A stretch of 64,000 nt of DNA from Nitrosomonadales bacterium (GTDB lineage: Bacteria; Pseudomonadota; Gammaproteobacteria; Burkholderiales; Gallionellaceae): contig JADKHS010000007.1 in the NCBI GenBank assembly GCA_016721605.1, forward strand, positions 62,001-126,000. Direction: 5' to 3'. A program made the position numbers and the translations under genes. The notes beneath the pieces were generated by a model that made no database searches, had not been told where the DNA came from, and saw nothing but the letters and a program-made list of their open reading frames with translations. This document shows, in pieces, positions 25,761 through 34,017 of the stretch. Numbering within the stretch: position 1 is the first letter of the stretch; each line of letters starts with the position of its first letter.

Positions 25761-26142
25761 ATGGAAAAAGACAATAAATTAAACATAAAAATCACCACCG
25801 AAGTAAATTATTTAGCCGAGCAATCTGACGAGGCTGACAATCGCTTCGTTTTCGCTTATACCATCACCATCACTAATGAAGGCGATACCACTGTCAAGCT
25901 GGTCAGCCGTCATTGGGTTATTACCGATGCCAACCAATATGTGCAGGAAGTGCGCGGTCAGGGGGTTGTGGGGGAGCAACCGGTTCTCAAGCCAAGCCAA
26001 AGTTTCGAATATACCAGCGGTACGGTGCTCGCCACAGGTGGGTACTATGTCTGGCAGCTACCAGATGGTAGAGGAAGACGGTACTAAATTTGACGCTCCC
26101 ATTCCCCAGTTCGTATTGAGTGTCCCGCGCGTGTTGCATTAA
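25761..26142 (+). CDS. apaG: ApaG protein (one frameshift)
   Basis: The start is MEKDNKLNIKITTEVNYLAE at 25761; an ATG pair at 25743 is also in frame. The core ISRHWIITDAN-type motif appears as LVSRHWVITDANQYVQEVRG, then GVVGEQPVLKPSQSFEYTSG. The frame changes at about 26034-26042, after which VGTMSGSYQMVEEDG and APIPQFVLSVPRVLH complete the family's C-terminus. Length restored is about 127 residues, normal. ApaG is a small fibronectin-III-like protein of uncertain biochemical role. Confidence 0.85.
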
Positions 26143-26146
26143 CGCA

Positions 26147-26755
26147 ATGTCGCTAAAAACCAGCTACCGTTTCATCGCCCCGTTTTATGATGTTTTTCTT
26201 GATCGCGCCACTCGTAGCGCGCGCCAACAAAGCCTGGCAAAGTTGCCACAACAGGGCGTAGCGCGCGTACTGCTTAGCGGTGCAGGCACCGGATTGGACT
26301 TCCCTTTTTTACCGCCCCGCCATGAATACACCGCACTAGAACTGACCAGTGCAATGCTGGCGCGGGCAAAGAAAAAGGCGGCTGGACTACGCTTGCAGTG
26401 GGTGCGGGGGGACAGCATGGCTTTACCATTCGCTTCAGATAGTTTCGATTATGTAGTACTACATCTAATCATGGCGGTAGTACCGCGACCGCAATATTGC
26501 TTGGCAGAAACGGCGCGTGTGCTCAAGCCGGGTGGTCATATTTTGCTCTTTGATAAGTTCCTGCGCCGTGGAGAACAGGCTTGGGTGCGGCGTGGCCTAA
26601 CCCCCCTGATGGGACAGCTGGCCACACGACTGGACGTGGTGTTTGAGGATGTGCTGGAAGCTGTGCCGGGACTACGGGTATTAGCTGATGAACCTGCACT
26701 TGCGAACGGTTGGTTCCGCTTGATCGAATTGCATAAGGATACTTCTAAAAATTAG
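26147..26755 (+). CDS. UbiE/Methyltransf_11-type SAM methyltransferase
   Basis: 203 residues from the ATG at 26147, 5 bases after apaG. SAM-binding motif I is VLLSGAGTGLDFPFLP (slightly unusual Leu-Ser before the glycines). Then come YTALELTSAMLARAKKKA, FDYVVLHLIMAVVPRP and ARVLKPGGHILLFDKF. The family includes menaquinone/ubiquinone and phospholipid methyltransferases; the exact substrate is not evident. Overlap of function with ubiE cannot be judged. Confidence 0.8.
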   Translation: MSLKTSYRFIAPFYDVFLDRATRSARQQSLAKLPQQGVARVLLSGAGTGLDFPFLPPRHEYTALELTSAMLARAKKKAAGLRLQWVRGDSMALPFASDSFDYVVLHLIMAVVPRPQYCLAETARVLKPGGHILLFDKFLRRGEQAWVRRGLTPLMGQLATRLDVVFEDVLEAVPGLRVLADEPALANGWFRLIELHKDTSKN

Positions 26756-26862
26756 AACAATTCCGGTCAGACTCCGCCGCAATTTGCACCACTGCGCTAT
26801 CACCGCACGTAAAATGTTGCTTAAATGAGCAAATAAAATAATTGGGTAAACTTAATCCGATT

Positions 26863-27939
26863 ATGAAAAAAACCATCGTTACTTCTTCCCACGCGCGTCT
26901 GCGCACTTACCTTGCTACAGGTTATGCATTGTTCATCGTGTATGCCAGCTTATCGCCATTTTCAGGCTGGCAAGAGCAGGGGTTGGAATTTTCCACTGTA
27001 TTGGCTTGGCCGTTATGGTTGCAATACACTTGGTTTGATGCCGCCGCTAATCTGTTAGGTTATTTACCGTTTGGGCTGTTGCTTGGCTTGGCACTACGCG
27101 TGCGCTTCAACGTAAGCTGGACTGTACGGCTCGCTACGTTGGGCGGAGTACTGCTTTCCGCTATGATGGAATACGCGCAAATGTATTTGCCTGTACGTAT
27201 TAGTTCCAATCTCGATTTGCTTGCTAACAGTAGCGGCGCGTTAGTAGGCGCATTTTTGGCAGTGAGCATTGCGCCGCGTGAATGGTTTGCCCTGCACCTG
27301 ACGCATTGGCGTGTACGTATATTCCATGGCGGAAGAGAAGTGGATTTCGGCTTGGCGTTGGTGGCGCTGTGGATGTTCGCGCAAGTCAATCCTTCGCTGC
27401 CCATGCTGGGCAATGTGTTTATCAGCGAAGTGGCGCGGGCACCTTTTGTTGTGGTGCAGCCTGAACCGTTTAATTGGATGGAAAGCATGGCGGTACTGCT
27501 CAACATGCTGATGCTGGGAATGTTGCTGCTAACCTTGTTGCGCATACGCCGCCAAGCGGCAAGCACGCTGCTGCTGGTATTGTGTGCGGTGACAGTGGCC
27601 AAATTCACCGCCGCAGCCATACTACTCAAATCATGGGCATTGCTGTTATGGCTAAACGGTGAGGCCATGCTTGGCATTTTCGCGGGTGTGCTGCTAGTGA
27701 TTGCCGCCAGCCGGCTATCCCGCACACAACTATCAAAATGTGCCGCACTGACCGCGCTAGGTTATTCGGTGTTGGCGCATTGGATATTAGATAGCGGTGA
27801 ACCTTCTGCCGCCATGCGCCTGTACCAATGGAATTACGGCCACCTACTGAACTACAATGGCTTGTCGCAAACAATTGCATTAGTGTTTCCGTTTCTTATG
27901 CTCGGCTATCTTTGGCGCGTTAAAAACATACAACCGTAA
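26863..27939 (+). CDS. VanZ-like integral membrane protein
   Basis: About 358 residues. The N-terminal domain has VYASLSPFSGW, NLLGYLPFGLLLGLALR and EYAQMYLPVRISSNLDLLAN, the VanZ-family core. The C-terminal half adds five or six further hydrophobic helices (NMLMLGMLLLTLL, LLLVLCAVTVAKF). VanZ proteins are linked to glycopeptide tolerance in Gram-positives but are widespread in proteobacteria without a defined role. The protein sits between a methyltransferase and a ferredoxin gene. Confidence 0.8.
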   Translation: MKKTIVTSSHARLRTYLATGYALFIVYASLSPFSGWQEQGLEFSTVLAWPLWLQYTWFDAAANLLGYLPFGLLLGLALRVRFNVSWTVRLATLGGVLLSAMMEYAQMYLPVRISSNLDLLANSSGALVGAFLAVSIAPREWFALHLTHWRVRIFHGGREVDFGLALVALWMFAQVNPSLPMLGNVFISEVARAPFVVVQPEPFNWMESMAVLLNMLMLGMLLLTLLRIRRQAASTLLLVLCAVTVAKFTAAAILLKSWALLLWLNGEAMLGIFAGVLLVIAASRLSRTQLSKCAALTALGYSVLAHWILDSGEPSAAMRLYQWNYGHLLNYNGLSQTIALVFPFLMLGYLWRVKNIQP

Positions 27940-27976
27940 GGTTGTATAATTAAAATTTTTTCTTGTGGGGTCTTGT

Positions 27977-28288
27977 ATGAGCTACTATCAAAAGCACGTT
28001 TTCTTTTGTACCAACCAGCGCGAAGAAGGCGCGGAGTGCTGCAACAATATTAATGCACAATGGATGCGCGACTATGTTAAAGATAAAGTCCAAATGCTTG
28101 GATTGTCTAATGAAGAAAATCGTATCCGCATCAATTCGGCAGGCTGCATGAATCGTTGTGATGACGGCCCTGTATTGGTGGTCTATCCCGAAGGGGTGTG
28201 GTACACCTATATGGATGAAAGCGACCTCGACGAAATCATCGTTGAACACTTGCAGCATGGACGAGTGGTGGAACGCCTGAAAATTTAA
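27977..28288 (+). CDS. Thioredoxin-like [2Fe-2S] ferredoxin
   Basis: 103 residues. MSYYQKHVFFCTNQREEGAE then CC, and later NSAGCMNRCDDGPVLVVYP, place cysteines as in the thioredoxin-fold 2Fe-2S ferredoxins (Shethna-type). The protein probably transfers electrons in the cytoplasm; partners are not apparent. Its TAA overlaps the next ATG (TAATG), so translation is coupled with the hydrolase that follows. Confidence 0.9.
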   Translation: MSYYQKHVFFCTNQREEGAECCNNINAQWMRDYVKDKVQMLGLSNEENRIRINSAGCMNRCDDGPVLVVYPEGVWYTYMDESDLDEIIVEHLQHGRVVERLKI

Positions 28289-28902
28289 TGCCCACAATAG
28301 AAAAGGTTTCTATCCCCGGCCCAGCGGGTACGCTAGAAGTTGTGGCGCATATACCGGACGTTGCGCCGCATGCTATCGCAGTGATAGCGCATCCGCTGCC
28401 TACTATGGGCGGGACGATGGAAAACAAGATAGTAACCACACTGGCCAAGACTTTTGCCGAACTAGGATTTGCCGCGTTGCGCTTCAATTTTCGGGGCGTC
28501 GGCGCCAGCAGCGGCGAGTTTGATGAGGGTAATGGTGAAGTGGAAGATGCACTCACCGTAACGCGCTATGCATTGAAAGAATATGGCGACCTGCCGCTGA
28601 TCCTATCGGGTTTTTCCTTCGGGGGTTATGTGCAGGCGCGCGCGGCACAGCAATTGCCTCCGCGTCAACTGGTGCTGATCGCGCCGGCAGTGACGCGTTA
28701 TCCAATGCCGCCCGTGCCGCACAACACGCTGCTGGTACATGGTGAACTGGATGAAGTTGTCTCGTTGGCGGACGTGATGCAGTGGGCGCGTCTGCAACGC
28801 CTGCCTATCGTTGTATTACCCGGAGCGGTGCATTTTTTTCATGGCCGTCTGGATCAGCTGAAAGAAATTGTGCGTCACAACTTCATGGGGCAAGCGCTAT
28901 GA
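28288..28902 (+). CDS. COG2945-type alpha/beta hydrolase
   Basis: 204 residues. VIAHPLPTMGGTMENKIVTT, RFNFRGVGASSGEFDEGNGE and LSGFSFGGYVQARAA (nucleophile elbow with Ser, GFSFGG) identify the small dienelactone-hydrolase-like COG2945 family. GELDEVVSLADV and PGAVHFFHGRL supply the acid and His. The substrate is unknown. It is coupled to the ferredoxin gene. Confidence 0.85.
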   Translation: MPTIEKVSIPGPAGTLEVVAHIPDVAPHAIAVIAHPLPTMGGTMENKIVTTLAKTFAELGFAALRFNFRGVGASSGEFDEGNGEVEDALTVTRYALKEYGDLPLILSGFSFGGYVQARAAQQLPPRQLVLIAPAVTRYPMPPVPHNTLLVHGELDEVVSLADVMQWARLQRLPIVVLPGAVHFFHGRLDQLKEIVRHNFMGQAL

Positions 28903-28999
28903 CCAGGGCGTTGCTCAGTAAATTTTATCGCTTCTTCTGCGTTCTTTGTCCCGCTTAGGGTTTTGGATTTATACCTACACCCTTAAAAATAAATAAATT

Positions 29000-29413
29000 A
29001 TGTTATGGATTAAAGCGTTACATGTGATTTTTATGGTTACTTGGTTTGCTGGCTTGTTCTATCTGCCGCGCCTGTTCGTATATCACGCCATGAGCACGGA
29101 TAAAACCAGCATCGATCGGTTCAAAATCATGGAGCGTAAATTGTTCTACGGCATTATGACGCCGGGCGGCGTGCTGACTGCCATTTTTGGATTATGGATG
29201 TGGATTGGTTATGGTGTAACCGGCGGGTGGATGCACATCAAATTCACGCTGGTGTTATTGTTGATCGCCTACCACATCTATTGCGGCAAGCTGCTGCACG
29301 ACTTTAAAACCGACCGCAACACGCGCAGCCATGTGTTCTATCGCTGGTTTAATGAATTTCCAGTGCTACTTATGATTGCCATCATCATTCTTGTAATCGT
29401 CAAACCTATATAA
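29000..29413 (+). CDS. hemJ: Protoporphyrinogen IX oxidase HemJ
   Basis: 137 residues with four transmembrane helices. The conserved His in MLWIKALHVIFMVTWFAGLF, the segment LPRLFVYHAM, GGWMHIKFTLVLLLIAYH with the conserved Lys, and the C-terminal RWFNEFPVLLMIAII are the HemJ signatures. HemJ oxidises protoporphyrinogen IX to protoporphyrin IX in the inner membrane for heme synthesis. The gene stands 3 bases before the RlmL-type gene. Confidence 0.93.
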   Translation: MLWIKALHVIFMVTWFAGLFYLPRLFVYHAMSTDKTSIDRFKIMERKLFYGIMTPGGVLTAIFGLWMWIGYGVTGGWMHIKFTLVLLLIAYHIYCGKLLHDFKTDRNTRSHVFYRWFNEFPVLLMIAIIILVIVKPI

Positions 29414-29416
29414 AAT

Positions 29417-30559
29417 ATGCTTGAAACCTTTTTTTCACCCTGTCCGCGCGGCTTGGAAGCAATGCTGGCCAATGAACTGAATGCGCTCGGCGCGCAAGAG
29501 GTGCGCACCACCGATGGCGGCGCGCATTTCACCGGCCCCTTTGTATTGGGCTACCGTGTCAACCTGCACAGCCGTATTGCCAGCCGCGTACTGTGGCGCG
29601 TGGCGATAGCACATTACCGCAACGAGCAGGACATTTTCGATACCGCCTATGCGCTGCCGTGGAACGATTGGTTCGACACCTCGCACACCATCCGCGTCAA
29701 CATGACGGCAATTAAATGCCCCTTGAAAAGTCTGGATTTCGCCACCCTGAAAATCAAGGATGCCGTGTGCGATAAATTCCGCGCGCTCACCGGCGACCGT
29801 CCCAGCGTGGATACCCATACACCGGATATCCGCATCCATGCCTTCCTTGAATCCAGCCGCATGACGCTGTATGTCGATACTTCCGGCGATGCGCTGTTCA
29901 AACGCGGTGTGCGCCAGTACACCAACGTTGCACCCCTGCGCGAGAATCTGGCTGCCGGCATTTTACTGCTGACGGGTTGGCAGCCCGGCGTACCGCTGCT
30001 TGACCCGATGTGCGGCAGTGGCACCTTCCTGATTGAAGCGGCACTGATGTCGCTCAACATCGCCCCCGGAATTAGCCGCAGTTTTGCCTTCGAGAAACTG
30101 AAAAACTTCGACGCCGCCGCGTGGAGCGAGATGCGCAGCCAAGCGCAAACGGCACAAAAGCCGGTTAGCGCATTGCCGATTTTCGGCAGTGATTTATATG
30201 GCGACGAACTTAAAGCCGCACACCTCAATCTGGAAAATGCAGGATTACGTGGAGCGGTGACGCTCAATCAAGCAAACGTGCTGGAGATTTCCTCACCCGC
30301 CGACCATGGCGTGCTGGTAGCGAACCTGCCTTATGGCGAGCGCATGGGCGACCTGGAAGAGCTGCAAGCGTTATACCCAAAGCTGGGCGACGTGCTGAAG
30401 AAAAAATTCGGCGGCTGGAATGCCTATCTGTTCACTTCCGATTTACGCATGCCGAAGTTCATCCGCCTGTCCGTTTCACGCCGCACTCTGCTGTTCAATG
30501 GCGCAATTGAATGCCGTTTGTTTGAATACAAGATGGTGGCGGGGAGCAACCGTACCTAA
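29417..30559 (+). CDS. rlmL: THUMP-domain 23S rRNA (guanine-N2) methyltransferase, RlmL type
   Basis: 380 residues. An N-terminal ferredoxin-like/THUMP region (FFSPCPRGLEAMLANEL; FALTG-like RALTGDRPSVDTHTPDIRIH) is followed by the catalytic domain with LLDPMCGSGTFLIEAALM and the NLPYGERMG motif, a variant of the family's NPPYG. It corresponds to the RlmL half of the E. coli RlmKL fusion, which makes m2G2445 in 23S rRNA. The RlmK half is absent, as is usual outside Gammaproteobacteria. Confidence 0.88.
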   Translation: MLETFFSPCPRGLEAMLANELNALGAQEVRTTDGGAHFTGPFVLGYRVNLHSRIASRVLWRVAIAHYRNEQDIFDTAYALPWNDWFDTSHTIRVNMTAIKCPLKSLDFATLKIKDAVCDKFRALTGDRPSVDTHTPDIRIHAFLESSRMTLYVDTSGDALFKRGVRQYTNVAPLRENLAAGILLLTGWQPGVPLLDPMCGSGTFLIEAALMSLNIAPGISRSFAFEKLKNFDAAAWSEMRSQAQTAQKPVSALPIFGSDLYGDELKAAHLNLENAGLRGAVTLNQANVLEISSPADHGVLVANLPYGERMGDLEELQALYPKLGDVLKKKFGGWNAYLFTSDLRMPKFIRLSVSRRTLLFNGAIECRLFEYKMVAGSNRT

Positions 30560-30599
30560 GAAACTAACTAAAGCTTAATCTAAACGAGAAGCTACCAGC

Positions 30600-30945
30600 T
30601 TCTGTGCAGTCCCGCTTGAATGCAGAGCTAGTCAAGTAGCGTGTGGGCACATCTTTGCATCCACCCTGGCCCTGTGGCCCCGTTGCCATGATTGCTTGTG
30701 ATGATAGAGGTCGGAATAGATTTCGCCACGCAAGTGACGATTTTCTAGGTTTCGCCGTACCCAAGCAAGCTCGCCGCATCATCCCGCCGAATCAGGTTCG
30801 TATTCCTACGGACTGGTCTTTCTTCTCCAGTTGCTCTCCACCTCACCTCGCGGTGACGCAGTTACTTTTGATTTCAGAGTCATGGCTTACTCTGACACGG
30901 ACTTTCACCGTGCTGTTTATGCGCCTTCACAGGCGCACTTGGGCT
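30600..30945 (-). mobile_element. Probable 5' (domain I-like) fragment of a group II intron
   Basis: Read on the minus strand the region runs AACAGCACGGTGAAAGTCCG, then AAGTAACTGCGTCACCGCGA, GGTGGAGAGCAACTGGAGAA, and AATACGAACC, ending near 30600. The phrase GGTGAAAGTCC and the following GTGAGGTGGAGAGCAACxxGAG pattern recall the structured 5' half of bacterial group II introns. No maturase frame follows, so only a fragment would remain. A diverged REP (GTGTGGGCACATCTTTGCAT, about 30640-30660) lies at its end. The nature of this 346-base stretch needs a covariance-model test; no gene is visible. Confidence 0.35.
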
Positions 30946-30947
30946 TC

Positions 30948-30974
30948 GCAAGCTCAGCGTCAACCTACATTAGC
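30948..30974. repeat. REP-type palindrome (GTTGGGCTTCGC family)
   Basis: TTGGGCTTCGCAAGCTCAGC followed by GTCAACCTACATTAGCC is nearly the reverse complement of the element at 18274-18317. It directly abuts the left end of the IS1182-type element. Confidence 0.6.
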
Positions 30975-31072
30975 CTAGCAGCCTGTCGGACTTTCCCCCA
31001 TTAAAAAATAACAAATTGCAAGTATAAAATGGTAAAGTTTTAACTGTTAATCAATAAGTTGAATGGCATTCT

Positions 31073-31737
31073 ATGAGTCGCTTCAAGCCGATAAAACGTG
31101 ACATGAACTACCTGTTTCCGCCTTCGATGAACGACTGGCTACCGGAACATCACTTAGCGCGATTTATCGTTGAGATTGTCGAGCAACTGGACTTGAAGGC
31201 TATGGAACGCGCCTACGGCACAAGCGGAAGTGCCCCGTTCCACCCCGCATTGCTGTTGTCCATACTGGTTTACGGCTATGCCACAGGCGTGTTTTCCAGT
31301 CGCAAACTGGAGAACGCCACCTACGACTCGGTTGCATTTCGTTTTGTGGCTGCGGACGAACATCCGGATCACGATACGCTGAACACTTTTCGCAAACGCT
31401 TCCTGAAAGAGATCGGGGGGCTCATGGTGCAAATACTGATGATCGCCCGCACGCTGGGCGTGCTCAATCTCGGCAACATTGCGCTGGATGGCAGTAAGTT
31501 CAAAGCCAACGCATCCCGACATAGTGCCTTGAGTTATGGGCACATCAAGAAACTGGAAGAACAACTGCAAGGCGAAGTCAGGAAGCTTATGGAGCTGGCC
31601 GAAGCGGCGGACAACGAGAAGATACCGGTTGGCATGAACCTGCCCGACGAGATCGCCCGCCGCGAAGATCGCATCAAAGCAATCACCGAGGCTAAAATCA
31701 AGATTGAAGATCGTGCCAAAGAACGGTTTGAACAGCC
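31073..31737 (+). pseudogene. IS1182-family transposase, C-terminally truncated
   Basis: MSRFKPIKRDMNYLFPPSMN, LPEHHLARFIVEIVEQLDL, FHPALLLSILVYGYATGVFS and HPDHDTLNTFRKRFLKEIGG are the DUF772 N-terminal region of IS1182/IS5-group DDE transposases. IALDGSKFKANASRHSALSY provides the first catalytic Asp. After KERFEQ (31737) the frame enters the REP sequence and stops at 31789. The second and third acidic catalytic residues are missing, so the protein cannot be active. Confidence 0.85.
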
Positions 31738-31740
31738 ATG

Positions 31741-31770
31741 TAGGGTGGGCACGTTTTTGTGCCCACGCGG
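31741..31770. repeat. Left REP flanking RAYT copy 2
   Basis: GTGGGCAC (31745-31752), loop GTTTTT, GTGCCCAC (31759-31766), flanked by TAGG and GCGG. It is inverted relative to the copy at 32247-32277, giving the REP-RAYT-invREP arrangement. Confidence 0.8.
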
Positions 31771-31795
31771 ATTCGTCATTTTGGAGTAGATAGCT

Positions 31796-32238
31796 ATGTC
31801 ACGTTATCGCCGCACAATGGCTGCAGGCTCAAGCTATTTCTTTACGGTGGCCGCTTACCGGCGGCAGTCGATTCTATGTGACGAAGCGATTCGTAACGCA
31901 TTGCGTGCCTCAATCGAAACGGTGCGTGTGGACATTACCTGATAGTGATGCCGATTTTTCCACTCGTTGGATGATAATCAAGCGGGCGGTTTCTTTGGCT
32001 TGCAGAGAAGATTATCGTCGTGCCGACTGGGTGACTGCATCAAAACTCAAACATCGCGAATCGACTATCTGTCAACGACGATTCTGGGAACACCAAATTC
32101 GTGATGAAAATGATTTTGCCCACCATGTCGATTACATTCATTTCAACCCGGTTAAACACGGGCATGTACAACGTGCGGTTGATTGGCCTCATTCGACATT
32201 TCACCGCTATGGAAAGTGCGGTGCTGAGGTATGATTAA
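31796..32238 (+). pseudogene. RAYT copy 2 with two internal deletions
   Basis: MSRYRRTMAAGSSYFFTVAA begins the gene. Relative to copy 1 it lacks 59 bases between two copies of TGCGTGTGG (copy 1 positions 16800-16808 and 16859-16867), removing the HLH motif and shifting the frame. It also lacks about 41 bases near the 3' end between two ATG-containing repeats. The middle (RAVSLACREDYRRADWVTAS, then ENDFAHHVDYIHFNPVKHG) is intact and preserves the segment that copy 1 lost to its REP. The protein cannot be functional. Confidence 0.8.
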
Positions 32239-32246
32239 CGCTGCTT

Positions 32247-32277
32247 GCGTGGGCACAAAGACGTGCCCACCCTACTT
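32247..32277. repeat. Right REP flanking RAYT copy 2
   Basis: GTGGGCAC (32249-32256) and GTGCCCAC (32263-32270) around AAAGAC, followed by CCTACTTGACTG. It is identical in its core to the REP inserted in RAYT copy 1 (16923-16953). Confidence 0.8.
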
Positions 32278-32475
32278 GACTGAGAAGCTGAAAATTCAAT
32301 TTATGAAATTATGATCAAATCCATCCGGCAATATATACCAGGTGGCTGGCAAAATTAACGGGTAGCCCGACAGGCTGCTAGCAGCCCCAATGTTCTCTTA
32401 AATTCTTTCAATGTGCATGATGAACCTCCTATCTATATCCGGCAGTGGAGTAAATCCACCGCCGGATGATGAGAT

Positions 32476-32850
32476 TCAGGTAGCCTGCACTACGATTCGG
32501 CGCGGCTGGGCATGCTCGGCCTTCGGAATGCGCAATTCCAGCACGCCATGTCGGAATCCTGCCGATACCTTGTCGCCATCCAGTTCCCGCGACAGGGTGA
32601 ATACCCGGCGGTAACGCGACAGATCGACTTCAGCGTGGATCGCCTCCATGTTCGGCGGGGAATTTATTTCCAGCTCGCCTTCCAGAATCAGATTGTCGCC
32701 TTCCACATGGATGGACAACTTTTCTTTTGGCACTCCAGGTAGATCGGCATACAGCGTAATACCGGTCGCATCTTCAACTACGTTCACTGCAGGGCGCATG
32801 GCTGCACTCTCTTCACTCGCATTTTCACGCTTGATGACTTTCTCGTTCAT
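32476..32850 (-). CDS. Small heat-shock protein (Hsp20), second gene of pair
   Basis: 124 residues from the ATG at 32850, which has AAGGAG 7 bases upstream; the frame extends further 5' but without a better site. The alpha-crystallin domain covers most of the chain: PAVNVVEDATGITLYADLPG, VPKEKLSIHVEGDNLILEGE, and FRHGVLELRIPKAEHAQPRR with the GVLxLxIPK strand. These ATP-independent chaperones hold unfolding proteins. It lies 14 bases after its paralogue and is probably cotranscribed. Confidence 0.92.
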   Translation of the reverse strand: MNEKVIKRENASEESAAMRPAVNVVEDATGITLYADLPGVPKEKLSIHVEGDNLILEGELEINSPPNMEAIHAEVDLSRYRRVFTLSRELDGDKVSAGFRHGVLELRIPKAEHAQPRRIVVQAT

Positions 32851-32864
32851 GGTGTTCTCCTTTC

Positions 32865-33284
32865 TCATTGAACCGAAATCCGGCGCGATTGGGCAGCTTC
32901 CCTGCGCGCCACGCAGACGTGTAGCACGCCATCGTGATAACTGGCCGTAGTTGAATTCGGCTCGATATCGTCTGGCAGTGATACGACACGTCGGAAACGC
33001 CCGGAGAAATGTTCGCCAATATGTATGGTCGCTCCCTCAGGCGGCACTATGTTTTTGCGCTCGCCACTGATGGTCAGCACGCCATTCTCGACTTGCACAT
33101 CGAATTCCTCCGGTGTCATGCCGGGCGCAAAGGCATAGACCTCAACCGACTTCGGTGTTGTGCCTACGTTCATGGCCGGATAGCCTGGCGCCGCACCGCG
33201 AATGCTGGGGGAGCGGTCAAGTTCACGCTGCAACCGCTCCAGTTCCGAGAACAGATCGCGGGGAAAAATACCTCGATAATGCAT
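32865..33284 (-). CDS. Small heat-shock protein (Hsp20), first gene of pair
   Basis: 139 residues from the ATG at 33284, preceded by GAAAGGAGACATC. The N-terminal helix FPRDLFSELERLQRELDRSP is followed by the alpha-crystallin domain (PAMNVGTTPKSVEVYAFAPG, ENGVLTISGERKN, YHDGVLHVCVARREAAQSRR). Adjacent sHSP pairs of this kind often form hetero-oligomers. A heat-shock-type promoter candidate lies upstream at 33335-33362. Confidence 0.92.
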   Translation of the reverse strand: MHYRGIFPRDLFSELERLQRELDRSPSIRGAAPGYPAMNVGTTPKSVEVYAFAPGMTPEEFDVQVENGVLTISGERKNIVPPEGATIHIGEHFSGRFRRVVSLPDDIEPNSTTASYHDGVLHVCVARREAAQSRRISVQ

Positions 33285-33334
33285 GATGTCTCCTTTCAAC
33301 GGATAAATGCTGGCAGGATTGCCATACCCCGCAA

Positions 33335-33362
33335 TCTGTGGACACGAACATAAATTTTCAAG
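33335..33362 (-). promoter_or_regulatory. Candidate sigma-32 promoter for the hsp20 pair
   Basis: On the minus strand CTTGAAA (33362-33356) matches the sigma-32 -35 consensus exactly. After 13 bases it is followed by TCCACAGA (33342-33335), a partial match to CCCCATNT. The site lies about 50 bases before the first hsp20 ATG. Confidence 0.45.
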
Positions 33363-33396
33363 TGCTTGAAAGTGGAAAAATCTGACCATATATAGT

Positions 33397-34017
33397 TTAG
33401 AGGGCAGAACCAGCCAAAGCCTGTATGCTTTCAATAAGACTATTTTCAAAGTGTACAAATGCGGAAAGATTTCTCAATTGAGAGAAGTCACTTATTAATT
33501 CCGCAACTCTGTGGCGGCAGACTTCCGGTCGAAATTTACGCAATCGTCCAGATGGAAGTTCACTAGCCAATTTAAGATTTTCAAACAATACAGACTTCGG
33601 ATCAGCAAGCCCTTCCAGACTGTTCACTTCAGGCAAATTTAGCTTCACTTTACCATTTGGATTGCTTGCGGCTGATCTGATTGCTTGCTCATCACCAAGC
33701 AGCCAAGCTTCAGTCATGCGGATGGGTACTACAGGAACGTATGGTTTATTTAACTTAACCAGTTGATTTTGAATTTCTTCAATTCGACTTTTTATTGAAA
33801 GTGATTCCGCATCGCGATGTACAAACAAAACATCGCATTCATAATATTTGATGGCTGATTCTGCACGGAGGAGTAGACCAGCACTAGGTCTTAAGGTGAT
33901 CTCAGCATGCTGTGAGGCATATCTGACACCATCAATCTGATCCAGTGCCCAATTGATTATAGGAATTAATACTCTGTCCGATGATCCATCAGTTATCAAT
34001 GTGTAAGTTAAGTCCAT
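33397..34017 (-). CDS. DUF4276/TOPRIM-like partner of the AAA ATPase
   Basis: 206 residues. The N-terminus LTYTLITDGSSDRVLIPIIN has the small-residue/acidic pattern (DGxSDR) seen at the start of DUF4276 and TOPRIM-like nuclease partners, and CDVLFVHRDAES holds a second acidic motif (HRDAES), as expected for a TOPRIM metal site. PIRMTEAWLLGDEQAIRSAA is also conserved in that group. The ATG overlaps the ATPase stop (TAATG), so both proteins are made together. In known systems such pairs (ATPase plus TOPRIM/DUF4276-type effector) act against phage; here that is inference from architecture. It could also be a housekeeping OLD-like module. Confidence 0.6.
   Translation of the reverse strand: MDLTYTLITDGSSDRVLIPIINWALDQIDGVRYASQHAEITLRPSAGLLLRAESAIKYYECDVLFVHRDAESLSIKSRIEEIQNQLVKLNKPYVPVVPIRMTEAWLLGDEQAIRSAASNPNGKVKLNLPEVNSLEGLADPKSVLFENLKLASELPSGRLRKFRPEVCRHRVAELISDFSQLRNLSAFVHFENSLIESIQALAGSAL

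Larger units (their letters stand above)
30979..32377 (+). mobile_element. IS1182-type element with RAYT/REP insertion replacing its 3' half
   Basis: The left end CAGCCTGTCGGACTTTC (30979 on) and the right end GTAGCCCGACAGGCTG (to 32377) are inverted repeats, and both are flanked by CTAG (30975-30978 and 32378-32381), a probable target duplication. Inside lie a truncated transposase (31073-31737) and then a REP-RAYT-REP unit (31741-32277). Only about 100 bases separate the unit from the right end, so the transposase 3' half was lost when or after the unit arrived. Confidence 0.7.
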
